A DNA stretch of 64,000 bases from Mycobacterium parascrofulaceum ATCC BAA-614. GTDB taxonomy: Bacteria; Actinomycetota; Actinomycetes; Mycobacteriales; Mycobacteriaceae. The stretch spans positions 31,125 to 95,124 of the forward strand of contig NZ_GG770560.1 of NCBI RefSeq assembly GCF_000164135.1. Direction: 5' to 3'. Shown piece after piece: positions 32,027 through 42,826 of this stretch; positions within the stretch are counted from its first letter, which is position 1; each line of letters starts with the position of its first letter. The translations under genes were made by a program, and so were the position numbers. The notes under the pieces were generated by a model, which searched no databases, had not been told where the DNA came from, and saw only the letters and a list, made by a program, of their open reading frames with translations.

Positions 32027-34049
<2,023 letters not shown>

Positions 34050-34053
<4 letters not shown>

Positions 34054-35237
34054 AGGGCTGTTGTCTTCTCCGTGATTTCCAGTTCGTGTTCGATGGCCGC
34101 GGTCAGGCGTTCCCGGATCTCGGGCACGGCGATCTTGGCGATGATCTCGCCGAAGAAGCCGCGCACCACCAGCCGGCGGGCCTGGTCTTCGGGGATGCCG
34201 CGGGCACGCAGGTAGAACAGCTGCTCGTCGTCGAAACGCCCGGTGGCGCTGGCATGTCCGGCGCCGACGATCTCGCCGGTTTCGATCTCCAGGTTGGGCA
34301 CCGAGTCGGCGCGCGCGCCGTCGGTGAGCACCAGGTTGCGGTTGACCTCGAAGGTTTCGGTGTCGGTGGCCTCGGCGCGGATCAGCACGTCGCCCACCCA
34401 GACGGTGTGCGCGTCGGGGCGCTGCGAAGCCGGATCGCCCTGCAGCGCACCCTTGTACAGCACATTGGACTTGCAGTTGGGTTGCGCGTGGTCGACAAGC
34501 AGCCGCGACTCGAGGTGCTGCCCGTCGTCGGCGAAGTACAACCCGAGCAGCTCGGCGTCCCCGCCCGGCGCGGCGTACCGCACGTTGGCCGACATGCGCA
34601 CCACCTCGCCGCCCAGGGTGACGGCCACGTGCCGCAGCACCGCGTCCTTGCCCAGCCGGGCGTGCTGGGCGGACAGGTGCACCATGTCGTCGGCCCAGTC
34701 CGCGATCCACACCACGGTCAGCCGGGCGGCGTCGTCGACGATTAATTCGACGTTGTCGGCGTAGGTTCCGCTCCCCCGATGGTCGATCACCACGACCGCC
34801 TCGCCGAGCTCGGCGACGCTGATCTGCAGGTGCCCGTAGGCGACCGCGCCGGCCCCGGGGCCGGTGACGGTGATGTTGACCGGTTCGGCGACCTGGGTGT
34901 CGCGCCCGACGCTCACCAGCGTCGCGGAATTGAACGACGAAAACGCTTGCGCGGCAACCCGGTCGGTGGGAACACCGCCACGGCCGAGCCGCTCGTCGCC
35001 GCGGCGGATGGTCTCGACCCGCACCCCGGGCTGTTCGCTGACGTCGATCCGCGCCACGCCCGTGGCCCGAGCGGAGCCGTCGTGCAGGCCGCGCAGCCGG
35101 CGCAACGGGGTGAACCGCCAGATCTCGTCCCGCCCGCTGGGCACCTCGAAGGCGTCCACGTCGAACGACGCGAACAGCTCGCCCTTGTTGGCCGCGGCGA
35201 GGGCCGAACCCTCAACCGCCTCAGTCAATCCCGTCAC
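34050..35237 (-). CDS. sufD: Fe-S scaffold protein SufD
   Basis: The 395-residue protein pairs with SufB in the SufBC2D complex. It has the right-handed beta-helix core with VNRNLVLTDGARADSVPNLEIETGEI-like residues and the C-terminal FDDEQLFYLRARGIPEDQARRLVVRGFF region. GTG 35237 shares a base with the sufB stop (TAGTG), so translation is coupled. Equivalent: Rv1462 (397 residues). Confidence 0.95.
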
Positions 35238-36685
35238 TAGCCGACCGCACCTTCCATCTGCAGCTCGATCAGCCGGTTGAGCTCGAGGGCGTATTCCATC
35301 GGCAGCTCCTTGGCGATCGGCTCGACGAAGCCGCGCACCACCATCGCCATCGCCTCGTCCTCGGTCAGGCCGCGGCTCATCAGGTAGAACAGCTGGTTGT
35401 CGCTGACCTTGGACACGGTGGCCTCATGCCCCATCGTGACGTCGTCCTCACGGATGTCGACGTAGGGGTAGGTGTCGCTGCGGCTGATCGTATCGACCAG
35501 CAGCGCATCGCATTTCACGCTGGATCGGGATCCGTGCGCGCCCTTGTTCACCTGGACCAGGCCGCGGTAGGAAGTGCGGCCGCCGCCGCGGGCCACCGAC
35601 TTGGAGACGATGTTGCTCGACGTGTTCGGCGCCAGGTGCAGCATCTTGGCGCCGGCGTCCTGGTGCTGGCCCTCGCCGGCGAACGCCACCGACAGCACCT
35701 CGCCCTTGGCGTGCTCCCCGGTCATCCAGACCGCCGGGTATTTCATGGTCACCTTGGAGCCGATGTTGCCGTCGACCCACTCCATGGTCGCGCCGGCTTC
35801 GGCGCGGGCCCGCTTGGTGACCAGGTTGTAGACGTTGTTCGACCAGTTCTGAATCGTGGTGTAGCGGCAACGGCCGCCGGGTTTGACGATGATCTCCACC
35901 ACCGCCGAGTGCAGCGAGTCCGACGTGTAGATGGGGGCGGTGCAGCCCTCCACGTAATGCACGTAGGCGTCTTCGTCGACGATGATCAGCGTCCGCTCGA
36001 ACTGGCCCATGTTCTCGGTGTTGATCCGGAAGTAGGCCTGCAACGGAATGTCGACGTGCACGCCGGGCGGCACGTAGATGAACGATCCGCCGCTCCACAC
36101 CGCGGTGTTCAGGGCGGAGAACTTGTTGTCCCCCGCGGGGATCACGGTGCCGAAGTGCTGCTGGAACAGCTCGGGATGTTCCCGCAGCCCGGTGTCGGTG
36201 TCGAGGAAGATGACGCCCTGGGCCTCCAGGTCCTCGCGGATCTGGTGGTAGACCACCTCGGACTCGTACTGTGCGGCCACACCGGCGACCAGGCGCTGCT
36301 TCTCGGCCTCCGGGATGCCCAGCTTGTCGTAGGTGTTGCGGATGTCCTCGGGCAGGTCATCCCAGCTGGCGGCCTGCTTCTCGGTGGACCGCACGAAGTA
36401 CTTGATGTTGTCGAAGTCGATGCCCCCGAGGTTGGAGCCCCACGTCGGCATCGGCTTGCGGTCGAAGATGCGCAGCGCCTTGAGCCGGGTCTGCAGCATC
36501 CAGTCCGGCTCGTTCTTCTTCGCCGAGATGTCACGCACCACCGCCTCGGACAGCCCGCGCTGCGCGCTGGCCCCCGCGACGTCGGTGTCCGCCCAGCCGT
36601 AGCCGTAGCGACCCAGCGAGGCGATCGTCTGCTCCTGGGTCAACGGCTCGGCCGCAGTCTTCTGGGCCTCTGGCGTGAGGGTCAT
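35237..36685 (-). CDS. sufB: Fe-S scaffold protein SufB, intein-free
   Basis: The 482-residue scaffold assembles [4Fe-4S] clusters with SufC and SufD. The core has [32 protein letters not shown] and ESTVSK-like residues, ending [24 protein letters not shown]. The M. tuberculosis protein (Rv1461) is interrupted by an intein; here the reading frame crosses that region, including EGCTAPIY, without insertion. ATG 36685 overlaps the sufR stop as ATGA. It is the first structural gene of the operon. Confidence 0.96.
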   Translation of the reverse strand: MTLTPEAQKTAAEPLTQEQTIASLGRYGYGWADTDVAGASAQRGLSEAVVRDISAKKNEPDWMLQTRLKALRIFDRKPMPTWGSNLGGIDFDNIKYFVRSTEKQAASWDDLPEDIRNTYDKLGIPEAEKQRLVAGVAAQYESEVVYHQIREDLEAQGVIFLDTDTGLREHPELFQQHFGTVIPAGDNKFSALNTAVWSGGSFIYVPPGVHVDIPLQAYFRINTENMGQFERTLIIVDEDAYVHYVEGCTAPIYTSDSLHSAVVEIIVKPGGRCRYTTIQNWSNNVYNLVTKRARAEAGATMEWVDGNIGSKVTMKYPAVWMTGEHAKGEVLSVAFAGEGQHQDAGAKMLHLAPNTSSNIVSKSVARGGGRTSYRGLVQVNKGAHGSRSSVKCDALLVDTISRSDTYPYVDIREDDVTMGHEATVSKVSDNQLFYLMSRGLTEDEAMAMVVRGFVEPIAKELPMEYALELNRLIELQMEGAVG

Positions 36686-37443
36686 AGCGACGCTCCTTCG
36701 ATGCTCGTGGGGTGGGGGCGCGGGCTGGGCGCCTTCGAACTAGGGACCGTGAGAGGCACGTGCGTGGTGCAGGCGCAGTCCCCGTTGACGATGGTCGCCA
36801 ACCGCTGCACGTGGGTTCCGAGCACCTCGGCCATGGCCTGCTGCTCGGCTTCACACAACTCGGGGAATTCCTCGGCGACGTGCGACACCGGGCAGTGGTG
36901 CTGGCAGATCTGCACGCCGTGGATCGGGCCGCCGACACGTGTCGTGGTGGCGACGTAGCCGGCCTTGGTCAGCGCGCCGGCCACCCGTTCGGCGGCCGCC
37001 TCGACCTCGGCGTCGTCCGCGCTGTCCGCCGCCGGCACACCGGCCAGGATCGCGTCGATGCGGCGCCGGGCGAACGCGCGCACGGCGTCCTCCCCGCCGA
37101 TCTCCCGCAGTTGCCGCATGGCCGCCGACGCCAGGTCGTCGTACGCGTGGTTGAGCTTGGCCCGTCCCGCGGCGGTCAGCCGGAAGCGCTTGGCGGGACG
37201 GCCGCGCCCGGCCTGTTGCCAGGCCGCGGCGGGCACCGACTCGGCGTCGCCCGCCTCGATCAGGGCGTCGAGGTGACGCCGCACGCCGGCGGCCGCCAGC
37301 CCGAGCCGGTCGCCGATCTCGCCGGCGGTGATCGTTCCGGACTCCACGAGCAGGCGCACGATGGCGCGACGGGTGTGACCATCCGGCACCGCGGCGGCCG
37401 CCGCGCCCACGGCAGCGTCGTCGAAGCCGGTCTGGATTTTCAC
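36682..37443 (-). CDS. sufR: Fe-S-sensing repressor SufR
   Basis: The 253-residue protein has a DeoR/ArsR-like winged helix (about 20-90; [27 protein letters not shown]) and a C-terminal sensor with Cys in [18 protein letters not shown] and NGDCACTTH that can bind a cluster. It represses the suf operon when clusters are sufficient. GTG 37443 is chosen because the operator ACACT-N5-TGTGA covers it and no SD is seen, as in a leaderless message. A longer frame to 37482 is possible. Equivalent: Rv1460. Confidence 0.93.
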   Translation of the reverse strand: MKIQTGFDDAAVGAAAAAVPDGHTRRAIVRLLVESGTITAGEIGDRLGLAAAGVRRHLDALIEAGDAESVPAAAWQQAGRGRPAKRFRLTAAGRAKLNHAYDDLASAAMRQLREIGGEDAVRAFARRRIDAILAGVPAADSADDAEVEAAAERVAGALTKAGYVATTTRVGGPIHGVQICQHHCPVSHVAEEFPELCEAEQQAMAEVLGTHVQRLATIVNGDCACTTHVPLTVPSSKAPSPRPHPTSIEGASL

Positions 37444-37454
37444 AACACCAGTGT
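37440..37454 (-). promoter_or_regulatory. SufR operator over the sufR start
   Basis: The minus strand reads ACACT-GGTGT-TGTGA, an inverted repeat with 5-base spacer. This is the form ACACT-N5-TGTGA that I recall as the reported M. tuberculosis SufR site. It overlaps the GTG start, consistent with autorepression of the whole suf operon. Confidence 0.72.
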
Positions 37455-37606
37455 GACGCAATTCCGGGGATCGGTCTACCAAGGGTGCCCTGATCGGGCG
37501 TTGCGCTGGTCACACTCGGTACAGCGCGGCGAACCACTGCGCCGTGCTTGCGATCGCCGCCGGGTTGGCGGGCGAGCCCGGCGACCCCGGCGGCTACGCT
37601 GCTCTG

Positions 37607-39319
37607 ATGGCAGCCCGCCACCACGCGCTGAGCTCGTCGATCGCCAGCTTGCATGGCGACGAGCAGGCGGTGGGCACGCCGCTGAACCATACCGAGCTCA
37701 CCGCGCTGCAGCGCACCCGCCTCTTCGGAGCCACCGGCACGATCCTGATGGCCATCGGCGCGCTCGGCGCCGGGGCCCGGCCCGTCGTGCAGGACCCCAC
37801 GTTCGGGGTGCGGCTGCTCAACCTGCCGTCCCGCATCCAGACGGTGTCGCTGACGATGACGACGACGGGCGCGGTCATGATGGCGCTCGCCTGGCTGATG
37901 CTCGGCCGGTTCGCGCTGGGCAGCAGGCGGATGTCCCGCGGCGACCTGGACCGCACCCTGCTGCTGTGGACGCTGCCGCTGCTGATCGCGCCGCCGATGT
38001 ACAGCAAGGACGTCTACTCCTACCTGGCGCAGAGCCAGATCTCCCTGGAGGGCCTCGACCCCTACCGGGTGGGTCCGGCGTCCGGGCTCGGGCTCTCGCA
38101 CGTCTTCACGCTGTCGGTCCCCACCCTGTGGCGGGAGACGCCGGCGCCTTACGGCCCGCTGTTCCTGTGGATCGGCCGCGGCATCTCCGCGATCACCGGG
38201 GAGAACATCGTCGCCGCCGTGTTGTGTCACCGGCTGGTCGAGCTGGTCGGCGTGGCCCTGATCGTGTGGGCGACCCCGCGGCTGGCCCGGCGCTGCGGCG
38301 TCGCCGAGGTCAGCGCGCTGTGGCTGGGCGCGGCCAACCCGCTGCTGATCATGCATCTGGTCGCCGGCGTCCACAACGAGGCGCTGATGCTGGGGCTGAT
38401 GCTGGCCGGCGCCGAGTTCGCGCTGCGCGGCATCAGCTCGCCACGGCTGTTTCCGCCCTCCTGGAAGCCGGGTCCCGACTGGGAACCGCTGGGCATGCTG
38501 GTCGCCGGCGCGGTCCTAATCGTGCTGTCGTCGCAGGTGAAACTGCCGTCCCTGCTGGCGCTCGGCTTCGTCACGATGGCCCTGGCCTGCCGCTGCGGGG
38601 GCACGCTGAAGGCGCTGCTGCTGTCGGGCGGGGCGATGTCGGCGCTCGCCCTGGCGGTGATGGGCGCCGTCGGCTGGGCCAGCGGCCTGGGGTTCGGCTG
38701 GATCTACACGCTGGGCACCGCCAACGTGGTGCGCAGCTGGATGTCCCCCCCGACGCTGCTGGCGCTGGGCACCGGGCAGGTCGGCATCCTGCTCGGGCTC
38801 GGCGATCACACCACCGCGGTGCTCGGGCTCACCCGCGCGATCGGCGTGCTGATCATCATGGTGATGGTGGGCTGGCTGCTGATCGCGGTCTTCCGCGGGC
38901 GGCTGCACCCGATCGGTGGGCTGGGCGTGGCCCTGGGCGTCACCGTGCTGCTGTTCCCCGTCGTGCAGCCCTGGTACCTGTTGTGGGCGATCATTCCGCT
39001 GGCCGCCTGGGCGACCCGCAGCGGTTTCCGGGCGGCGGTCATCGTGATCACCCTCGTCGTCGGCATCTTCGGGCCGACGGCCAACGGGGATCGCTTCGCG
39101 CTGTTCCAGATCGTGGACGCCACGCTGGCCAGCACCGTCATCGTGGCCGCGCTCATCGCGCTGACCTACACCCGCTTGCCGTGGCGGCGGCTCCCGGCCG
39201 AGGGCGCCGAAATGCCGGCGGGGCCCGCCGGGAGCGAACCGGCACCCGAGGCGGCGCAGACCGCCCGAGCCACCCCTCGTTCGGAGGCGGCGCCTGACGC
39301 CTACGCTGATTCCACGTGA
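37607..39319 (+). CDS. mptB: Alpha-(1,6)-mannopyranosyltransferase MptB
   Basis: The polytopic GT-C enzyme of 570 residues uses polyprenol-phosphate mannose to extend the lipomannan/lipoarabinomannan core. It has about 13 membrane helices. The first outer loop has the acidic motif and Tyr-rich PPMYSKDVYSYLAQSQISLEG as in the family, and the C-terminus is a Pro/Ala-rich tail. ATG 37607 is preceded six bases upstream by TACGCT (37595-37600), suggesting a leaderless transcript. GTG 37544 is in frame and would add 21 residues (591 in total, as I recall for Rv1459c). It is divergent from sufR. Confidence 0.9.
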   Translation: MAARHHALSSSIASLHGDEQAVGTPLNHTELTALQRTRLFGATGTILMAIGALGAGARPVVQDPTFGVRLLNLPSRIQTVSLTMTTTGAVMMALAWLMLGRFALGSRRMSRGDLDRTLLLWTLPLLIAPPMYSKDVYSYLAQSQISLEGLDPYRVGPASGLGLSHVFTLSVPTLWRETPAPYGPLFLWIGRGISAITGENIVAAVLCHRLVELVGVALIVWATPRLARRCGVAEVSALWLGAANPLLIMHLVAGVHNEALMLGLMLAGAEFALRGISSPRLFPPSWKPGPDWEPLGMLVAGAVLIVLSSQVKLPSLLALGFVTMALACRCGGTLKALLLSGGAMSALALAVMGAVGWASGLGFGWIYTLGTANVVRSWMSPPTLLALGTGQVGILLGLGDHTTAVLGLTRAIGVLIIMVMVGWLLIAVFRGRLHPIGGLGVALGVTVLLFPVVQPWYLLWAIIPLAAWATRSGFRAAVIVITLVVGIFGPTANGDRFALFQIVDATLASTVIVAALIALTYTRLPWRRLPAEGAEMPAGPAGSEPAPEAAQTARATPRSEAAPDAYADST

Positions 39320-39339
39320 GCCGCGCCGACGACGATGCA

Positions 39340-39406
39340 GTGGGGGTACCGCCCGCTTGCGGGGGACGAAGCGATGAGGTGGGGGCACCTCCCGCTAGCG
39401 GGGGAG
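39340..39406. repeat. Two copies of a GGGGG-CCTCCCGC-palindrome repeat
   Basis: Two near-identical units lie between mptB and the ABC genes. Unit 1 (39340-39368) reads GTGGGGGTACCGCCCGCTTG and continues GCGGGGGA. Unit 2 (39379-39406) reads GTGGGGGCACCTCCCGCTAG and continues CGGGGGAG. The CTCCCGCTAGCGGGGGAG core can form a hairpin. This is a familiar type of dispersed intergenic repeat in mycobacterial genomes. Confidence 0.7.
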
Positions 39407-39416
39407 AGCGGCGCTC

Positions 39417-40352
39417 GTGAGCTCGGACGTTCCTGAAACAGTCGTGCGACTGCGCGGCGTGACCAAGCACTACGGAACCACCACGGCCGTCGACGATCTC
39501 GACCTCGAGGTGCACGCGGCCGAAGTGCTCGCCCTGCTGGGCCCCAACGGCGCCGGCAAGACCACCACGGTCGAAATGTGCGAGGGCTTCGTGCGCCCGG
39601 ACGCCGGCACCATCGAGGTGCTCGGGCTGGACCCGATCGCCGACAACGCCCGCCTGCGCACCCGCATCGGCGTGATGCTGCAGGGCGGCGGCGGCTACCC
39701 CAGCGCGCGGGCCGGCGAAATGCTGAACCTGGTCGCCTCGTACGCCGCCGACCCGCTGGACCCGGCGTGGCTGCTGGACACCCTCGGCCTCACCGACGCC
39801 GCCCGCACCACCTACCGGCGGCTGTCCGGCGGGCAACAACAGCGGCTCGCGCTGGCCTGTGCGCTGGTCGGCCGCCCCGAGCTGGTCTTCCTCGACGAAC
39901 CCACCGCGGGCATGGACGCGCACGCCCGGCTGCTGGTCTGGGAACTGATCAACGCGCTGCGCCGCGACGGCGTGACGGTGCTGCTGACCACCCATCAGCT
40001 CAAGGAGGCCGAGGAGCTCGCCGATCGGCTGGTCATCATCGACCACGGCGCGACGGTGGCCGCGGGCACGCCGGCCGAGCTGATGCGCACCGGCGCCAAG
40101 GACGAGCTGCGGTTCACGGCGCCGCCGCGGCTCGACCTGTCCCTGCTGACCGCCGCCCTGCCGGAGGACTACCGGGCCAGCGAGGTGACGCCCGGCGAGT
40201 ATATGGTCGAGGGCCGGGTGGATCCGCAGGTGCTGGCCACCGTGACGGCGTGGTGCGCGCGCATCGACGTGCTGGCCACCGACATGCGCGTCGAGCAGCG
40301 CAGCCTCGAGGACGTGTTCCTCGACCTCACCGGCAGGAAGTTGCGGCAGTGA
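39417..40352 (+). CDS. ABC exporter ATP-binding protein (Rv1458c type)
   Basis: The 311-residue ATPase has Walker A GPNGAGKTT, signature LSGGQQQRLALA, Walker B LVFLDEPTAGMD, and the H-loop TTHQLKEAEELA. A C-terminal extension (about 215-311) of the DrrA type ends in LEDVFLDLTGRKL. With the next gene it forms a drug- or lipid-exporting type transporter; the substrate is unknown. GTG 39417 follows the repeat pair. Its stop overlaps the permease start by GTGA. Confidence 0.93.
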   Translation: MSSDVPETVVRLRGVTKHYGTTTAVDDLDLEVHAAEVLALLGPNGAGKTTTVEMCEGFVRPDAGTIEVLGLDPIADNARLRTRIGVMLQGGGGYPSARAGEMLNLVASYAADPLDPAWLLDTLGLTDAARTTYRRLSGGQQQRLALACALVGRPELVFLDEPTAGMDAHARLLVWELINALRRDGVTVLLTTHQLKEAEELADRLVIIDHGATVAAGTPAELMRTGAKDELRFTAPPRLDLSLLTAALPEDYRASEVTPGEYMVEGRVDPQVLATVTAWCARIDVLATDMRVEQRSLEDVFLDLTGRKLRQ

Positions 40353-41128
40353 CCGAATCGAACGTCTTCCCCGCGGGGACCTTCACCCCCGACCCGCGGC
40401 CGAACGCCGTGCCGCGGATGCTGGCCGCGCAGTTCGGCCTGGAGCTCAAGCTGCTGCTGCGCAACGGCGAGCAGTTGCTGCTGACCATGTTCATCCCGAT
40501 CACGCTGCTGGTCGGCCTGACGCTGCTGCCCTTCGGCTCCTTCGGACACAACCGGGCCGCCACCTTCGTCCCGGTCATCATGGCCCTCGCGGTGATCTCG
40601 ACCGCGTTCACCGGCCAGGCCATCGCGGTCGCCTTCGACCGCCGCTACGGCGCCCTCAAGCGGCTGGGCGCGACCCCGCTGCCGGTCTGGGGCATCATCG
40701 CCGGCAAGTCGCTGGCCGTGGTCACCGTGGTGTTCCTGCAGGCGATCCTGTTGGGCGCCATCGGGTTTGCACTCGGCTGGCGGCCCGCCCCGCCGGCGCT
40801 GGCGCTGGGCGCGGCGGTGATCGCGCTGGGCACCGCCTGCTTCGCGGCCCTCGGCCTGCTGCTCGGGGGGACGCTGCGCGCCGAGATCGTGCTCGCGGTC
40901 GCCAACCTGCTGTGGTTCGTGTTCGCGGGGCTCGGCGCGCTGACGGTGGAGAGCGGGATCATCCCCACCGGGGTCAAGTGGGCGGCCCGGCTGACCCCGT
41001 CGGGCGCGCTGACCGAGGCCCTGTCGCGGGCGATGGCCCTGTCGGTGGACTGGTTCGGGATCGTCGTGCTGGCGGTGTGGGGCGCCGTCGCGGCGCTGGC
41101 CGCGCTGCGCTGGTTCCGGTTCACCTGA
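40349..41128 (+). CDS. ABC-2 type exporter permease (Rv1457c type)
   Basis: The 259-residue membrane protein has six helices in the ABC-2 pattern (first at about 40-60) and the loop motif AFDRRYGALKRLGATPLPVWGI typical of DrrB-like permeases. GTG 40349 overlaps the ATPase stop, so the two subunits are coupled. Substrate unknown; position next to ctaA, as in M. tuberculosis, has led to proposals of a link with haem A or antibiotic export. A large inverted repeat follows the stop. Confidence 0.92.
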   Translation: MTESNVFPAGTFTPDPRPNAVPRMLAAQFGLELKLLLRNGEQLLLTMFIPITLLVGLTLLPFGSFGHNRAATFVPVIMALAVISTAFTGQAIAVAFDRRYGALKRLGATPLPVWGIIAGKSLAVVTVVFLQAILLGAIGFALGWRPAPPALALGAAVIALGTACFAALGLLLGGTLRAEIVLAVANLLWFVFAGLGALTVESGIIPTGVKWAARLTPSGALTEALSRAMALSVDWFGIVVLAVWGAVAALAALRWFRFT

Positions 41129-41135
41129 CGCGCGG

Positions 41136-41193
41136 CGAGATTGCCGCCATGGTCGTGATTGACGCCGCCGGCACAGCCATCACGGCAATCTCG
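41136..41193 (+). terminator. Long inverted repeat after the ABC permease
   Basis: CGAGATTGCCG (41136-41146) is perfectly complementary to CGGCAATCTCG (41183-41193), and pairing extends inwards by four bases after two mismatches. The loop is about 24 bases. It lies 8 bases past the permease stop and 55 before the ctaA-type start. Confidence 0.5.
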
Positions 41194-41247
41194 GCGACGC
41201 CCAGGCCTTACTACGGGACGTAGTTTTCGTTGGCCTACCATCGGGCC

Positions 41248-42201
41248 ATGCTCGGACGAACGCTGATGCGGTTGGTGGACCTACTCCCCGACCCGAGCGT
41301 GCGTGTCCAGCGCGTCATCGCCGCGGCCGTCATCCTCACCCAGGGCGGCATCGCCGTCACCGGGGCGATCGTCCGCGTCACCGCGTCCGGGCTGGGCTGT
41401 CCGACCTGGCCGCAGTGCTTCCCCGGCAGCTTCGTCCCGGTCGCGCACGCCGAGGTGCCGCGCATCCACCAGGCGGTCGAGTTCGGCAACCGCATGATCA
41501 CCTTCGCGGTGGTCATCGCCGCGGCGCTGGCCGTGCTGGCGGTGACCCGGGCCCGGCGCCGCAGGGAAATCCTGGTGTACGCGTGGCTGATGCCCGTCTC
41601 GACCGTGGTGCAGGCCGTCATCGGCGGTATCACCGTGCGCACCGGGCTGCTGTGGTGGACGGTGGCGATCCACCTGCTCACCTCGATGACGATGGTGTGG
41701 CTGTCGGTGTTGCTCTACGTCAAGGTCGGCGAGCCCGACGACGGGGTGGTGCACCGGCGCGTCGCCCGGCCGCTGCGCGCCCTGACGGCCCTGATCGGGC
41801 TGGACCTGGCCGCGGTGCTGGTCACTGGCACGCTGGTGACGGCCGCCGGCCCGCACGCGGGCGACCGCAGCCCGACGCGGACGGTGCCGCGGCTCGAGGT
41901 GGCCGTCGAGACCCTGGTGCACGCGCATTCGTCGCTGCTGATCGCCTACCTCGCGCTGGTGGTCGGGCTGGGCTTCGGGCTGCTGGCGGTGCGCGCCGCG
42001 CGGCGCATCCTGCGGCGGCTGATCGTGCTGCTCGCCCTCGTGTGCGCGCAGGCCGCCGTCGGCACCGCCCAGTACTTCACCGGCGTGCCCGCCGCGCTGG
42101 TCGCGTTGCACGTGGCCGGCGCCGCGGCGTGCACCGCGGCGACCGCCGCGCTATGGGCCTCGATGCGAGAGCGGGCCCAGCCCGAGCCGCTCGCAGGCTG
42201 A
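41248..42201 (+). CDS. ctaA: Heme A synthase, CtaA/COX15 family
   Basis: The 317-residue protein has eight membrane helices and the conserved His of the family in RIHQAVEFGNR, IHLLTSM, HAHSSLL and ALHVAGA. There is also a Cys pair in GLGCPTWPQCFPG at the first outer loop. It converts heme O to heme A for cytochrome aa3. ATG 41248 is chosen, with TACCAT (41236-41241) six bases before it, suggesting a leaderless mRNA. Equivalent: Rv1456c. ctaB, which makes heme O, lies nearby at 43837. Its last 51 bases overlap the convergent gene. Confidence 0.9.
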   Translation: MLGRTLMRLVDLLPDPSVRVQRVIAAAVILTQGGIAVTGAIVRVTASGLGCPTWPQCFPGSFVPVAHAEVPRIHQAVEFGNRMITFAVVIAAALAVLAVTRARRRREILVYAWLMPVSTVVQAVIGGITVRTGLLWWTVAIHLLTSMTMVWLSVLLYVKVGEPDDGVVHRRVARPLRALTALIGLDLAAVLVTGTLVTAAGPHAGDRSPTRTVPRLEVAVETLVHAHSSLLIAYLALVVGLGFGLLAVRAARRILRRLIVLLALVCAQAAVGTAQYFTGVPAALVALHVAGAAACTAATAALWASMRERAQPEPLAG

Positions 42202-42807
42202 CTCCACGGCCAGCGCGAACTCCCGCTCTACGCGCTCGCGGGTGGCGGCGTCGAGGTGTGACCAGCCCAGCGACGGCGCGACCAGGTCGAGCGCCACCAG
42301 CCGGTCCCCTGCCACGTCGGCGCGCGCGTACAGCAGTTCCCGCGCGGTGATGCCGGCGCGGCCGGCGGCCGCCGCGAGCGCGGCGCGGCCGAGGTCCCAC
42401 GCCTCGAACTCCGGCTCGACCGGCCAGGCGTGCGACTGCTCGCCGCCCAGGAAGACCAACGCCGCCTGCGCCACGGGCCGGCCGGACGGCCCGTCAAACA
42501 CGGTCGGCACCCCGTCGTGCTCGAGGTCACGCAGATACCGCGCGCCGAGGTTCCACGCGACGGCGCCGGGCGGGTTGAGCAGGTGACGCACGCGCCGGGT
42601 CCAGGCCACGAACTCGGCGCGCCGGTCCGTCGCGTTCCCGACGCCGCGCAGGATCACCAGGTCGGCGTCCAGGGTTTCCGGATCGTCCCAGGCCAACCAG
42701 CGGGCGTGCAGTCCACGCGCGCGCAGCGCGGGCACCAGCCCGGCGTCGTCGCCCGTCCCCGCCAGCACGATGCGGGGATGGAAGACGTCCGGACGGGCGA
42801 GTTTCAT
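42151..42807 (-). CDS. Short ATP-grasp-like conserved protein (Rv1455 position)
   Basis: The 218-residue soluble protein has no signal peptide. Near the C-terminus it reads ELLYARADVAGDRLVALDL and then VAPSLGW, similar to the YARVDLV-MELELIEPSLF motif of ATP-grasp ligases. The preceding body includes HDGVPTVFDGPSGRPV and FLGGEQSHAWPVEPEFE. Compared with ATP-grasp proteins of about 290 residues it looks shortened in the middle. It overlaps the convergent ctaA end by 51 bases and diverges from qor. The reaction is unknown. Confidence 0.65.
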   Translation of the reverse strand: MKLARPDVFHPRIVLAGTGDDAGLVPALRARGLHARWLAWDDPETLDADLVILRGVGNATDRRAEFVAWTRRVRHLLNPPGAVAWNLGARYLRDLEHDGVPTVFDGPSGRPVAQAALVFLGGEQSHAWPVEPEFEAWDLGRAALAAAAGRAGITARELLYARADVAGDRLVALDLVAPSLGWSHLDAATRERVEREFALAVESACERLGLGPLSHRGP

Positions 42808-42814
42808 GCCCGGG

Positions 42815-42821
42815 CATGATA
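42815..42821. promoter_or_regulatory. Shared -10 region between qor and the ATP-grasp-like gene
   Basis: CATGAT (42815-42820) stands six bases before the qor ATG. On the other strand TATCAT (42821-42816) stands eight bases before the divergent ATG. Only 19 bases separate the two start codons, so the transcripts must start within or near the codons. Confidence 0.45.
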
Positions 42822-42826
42822 AGCAC

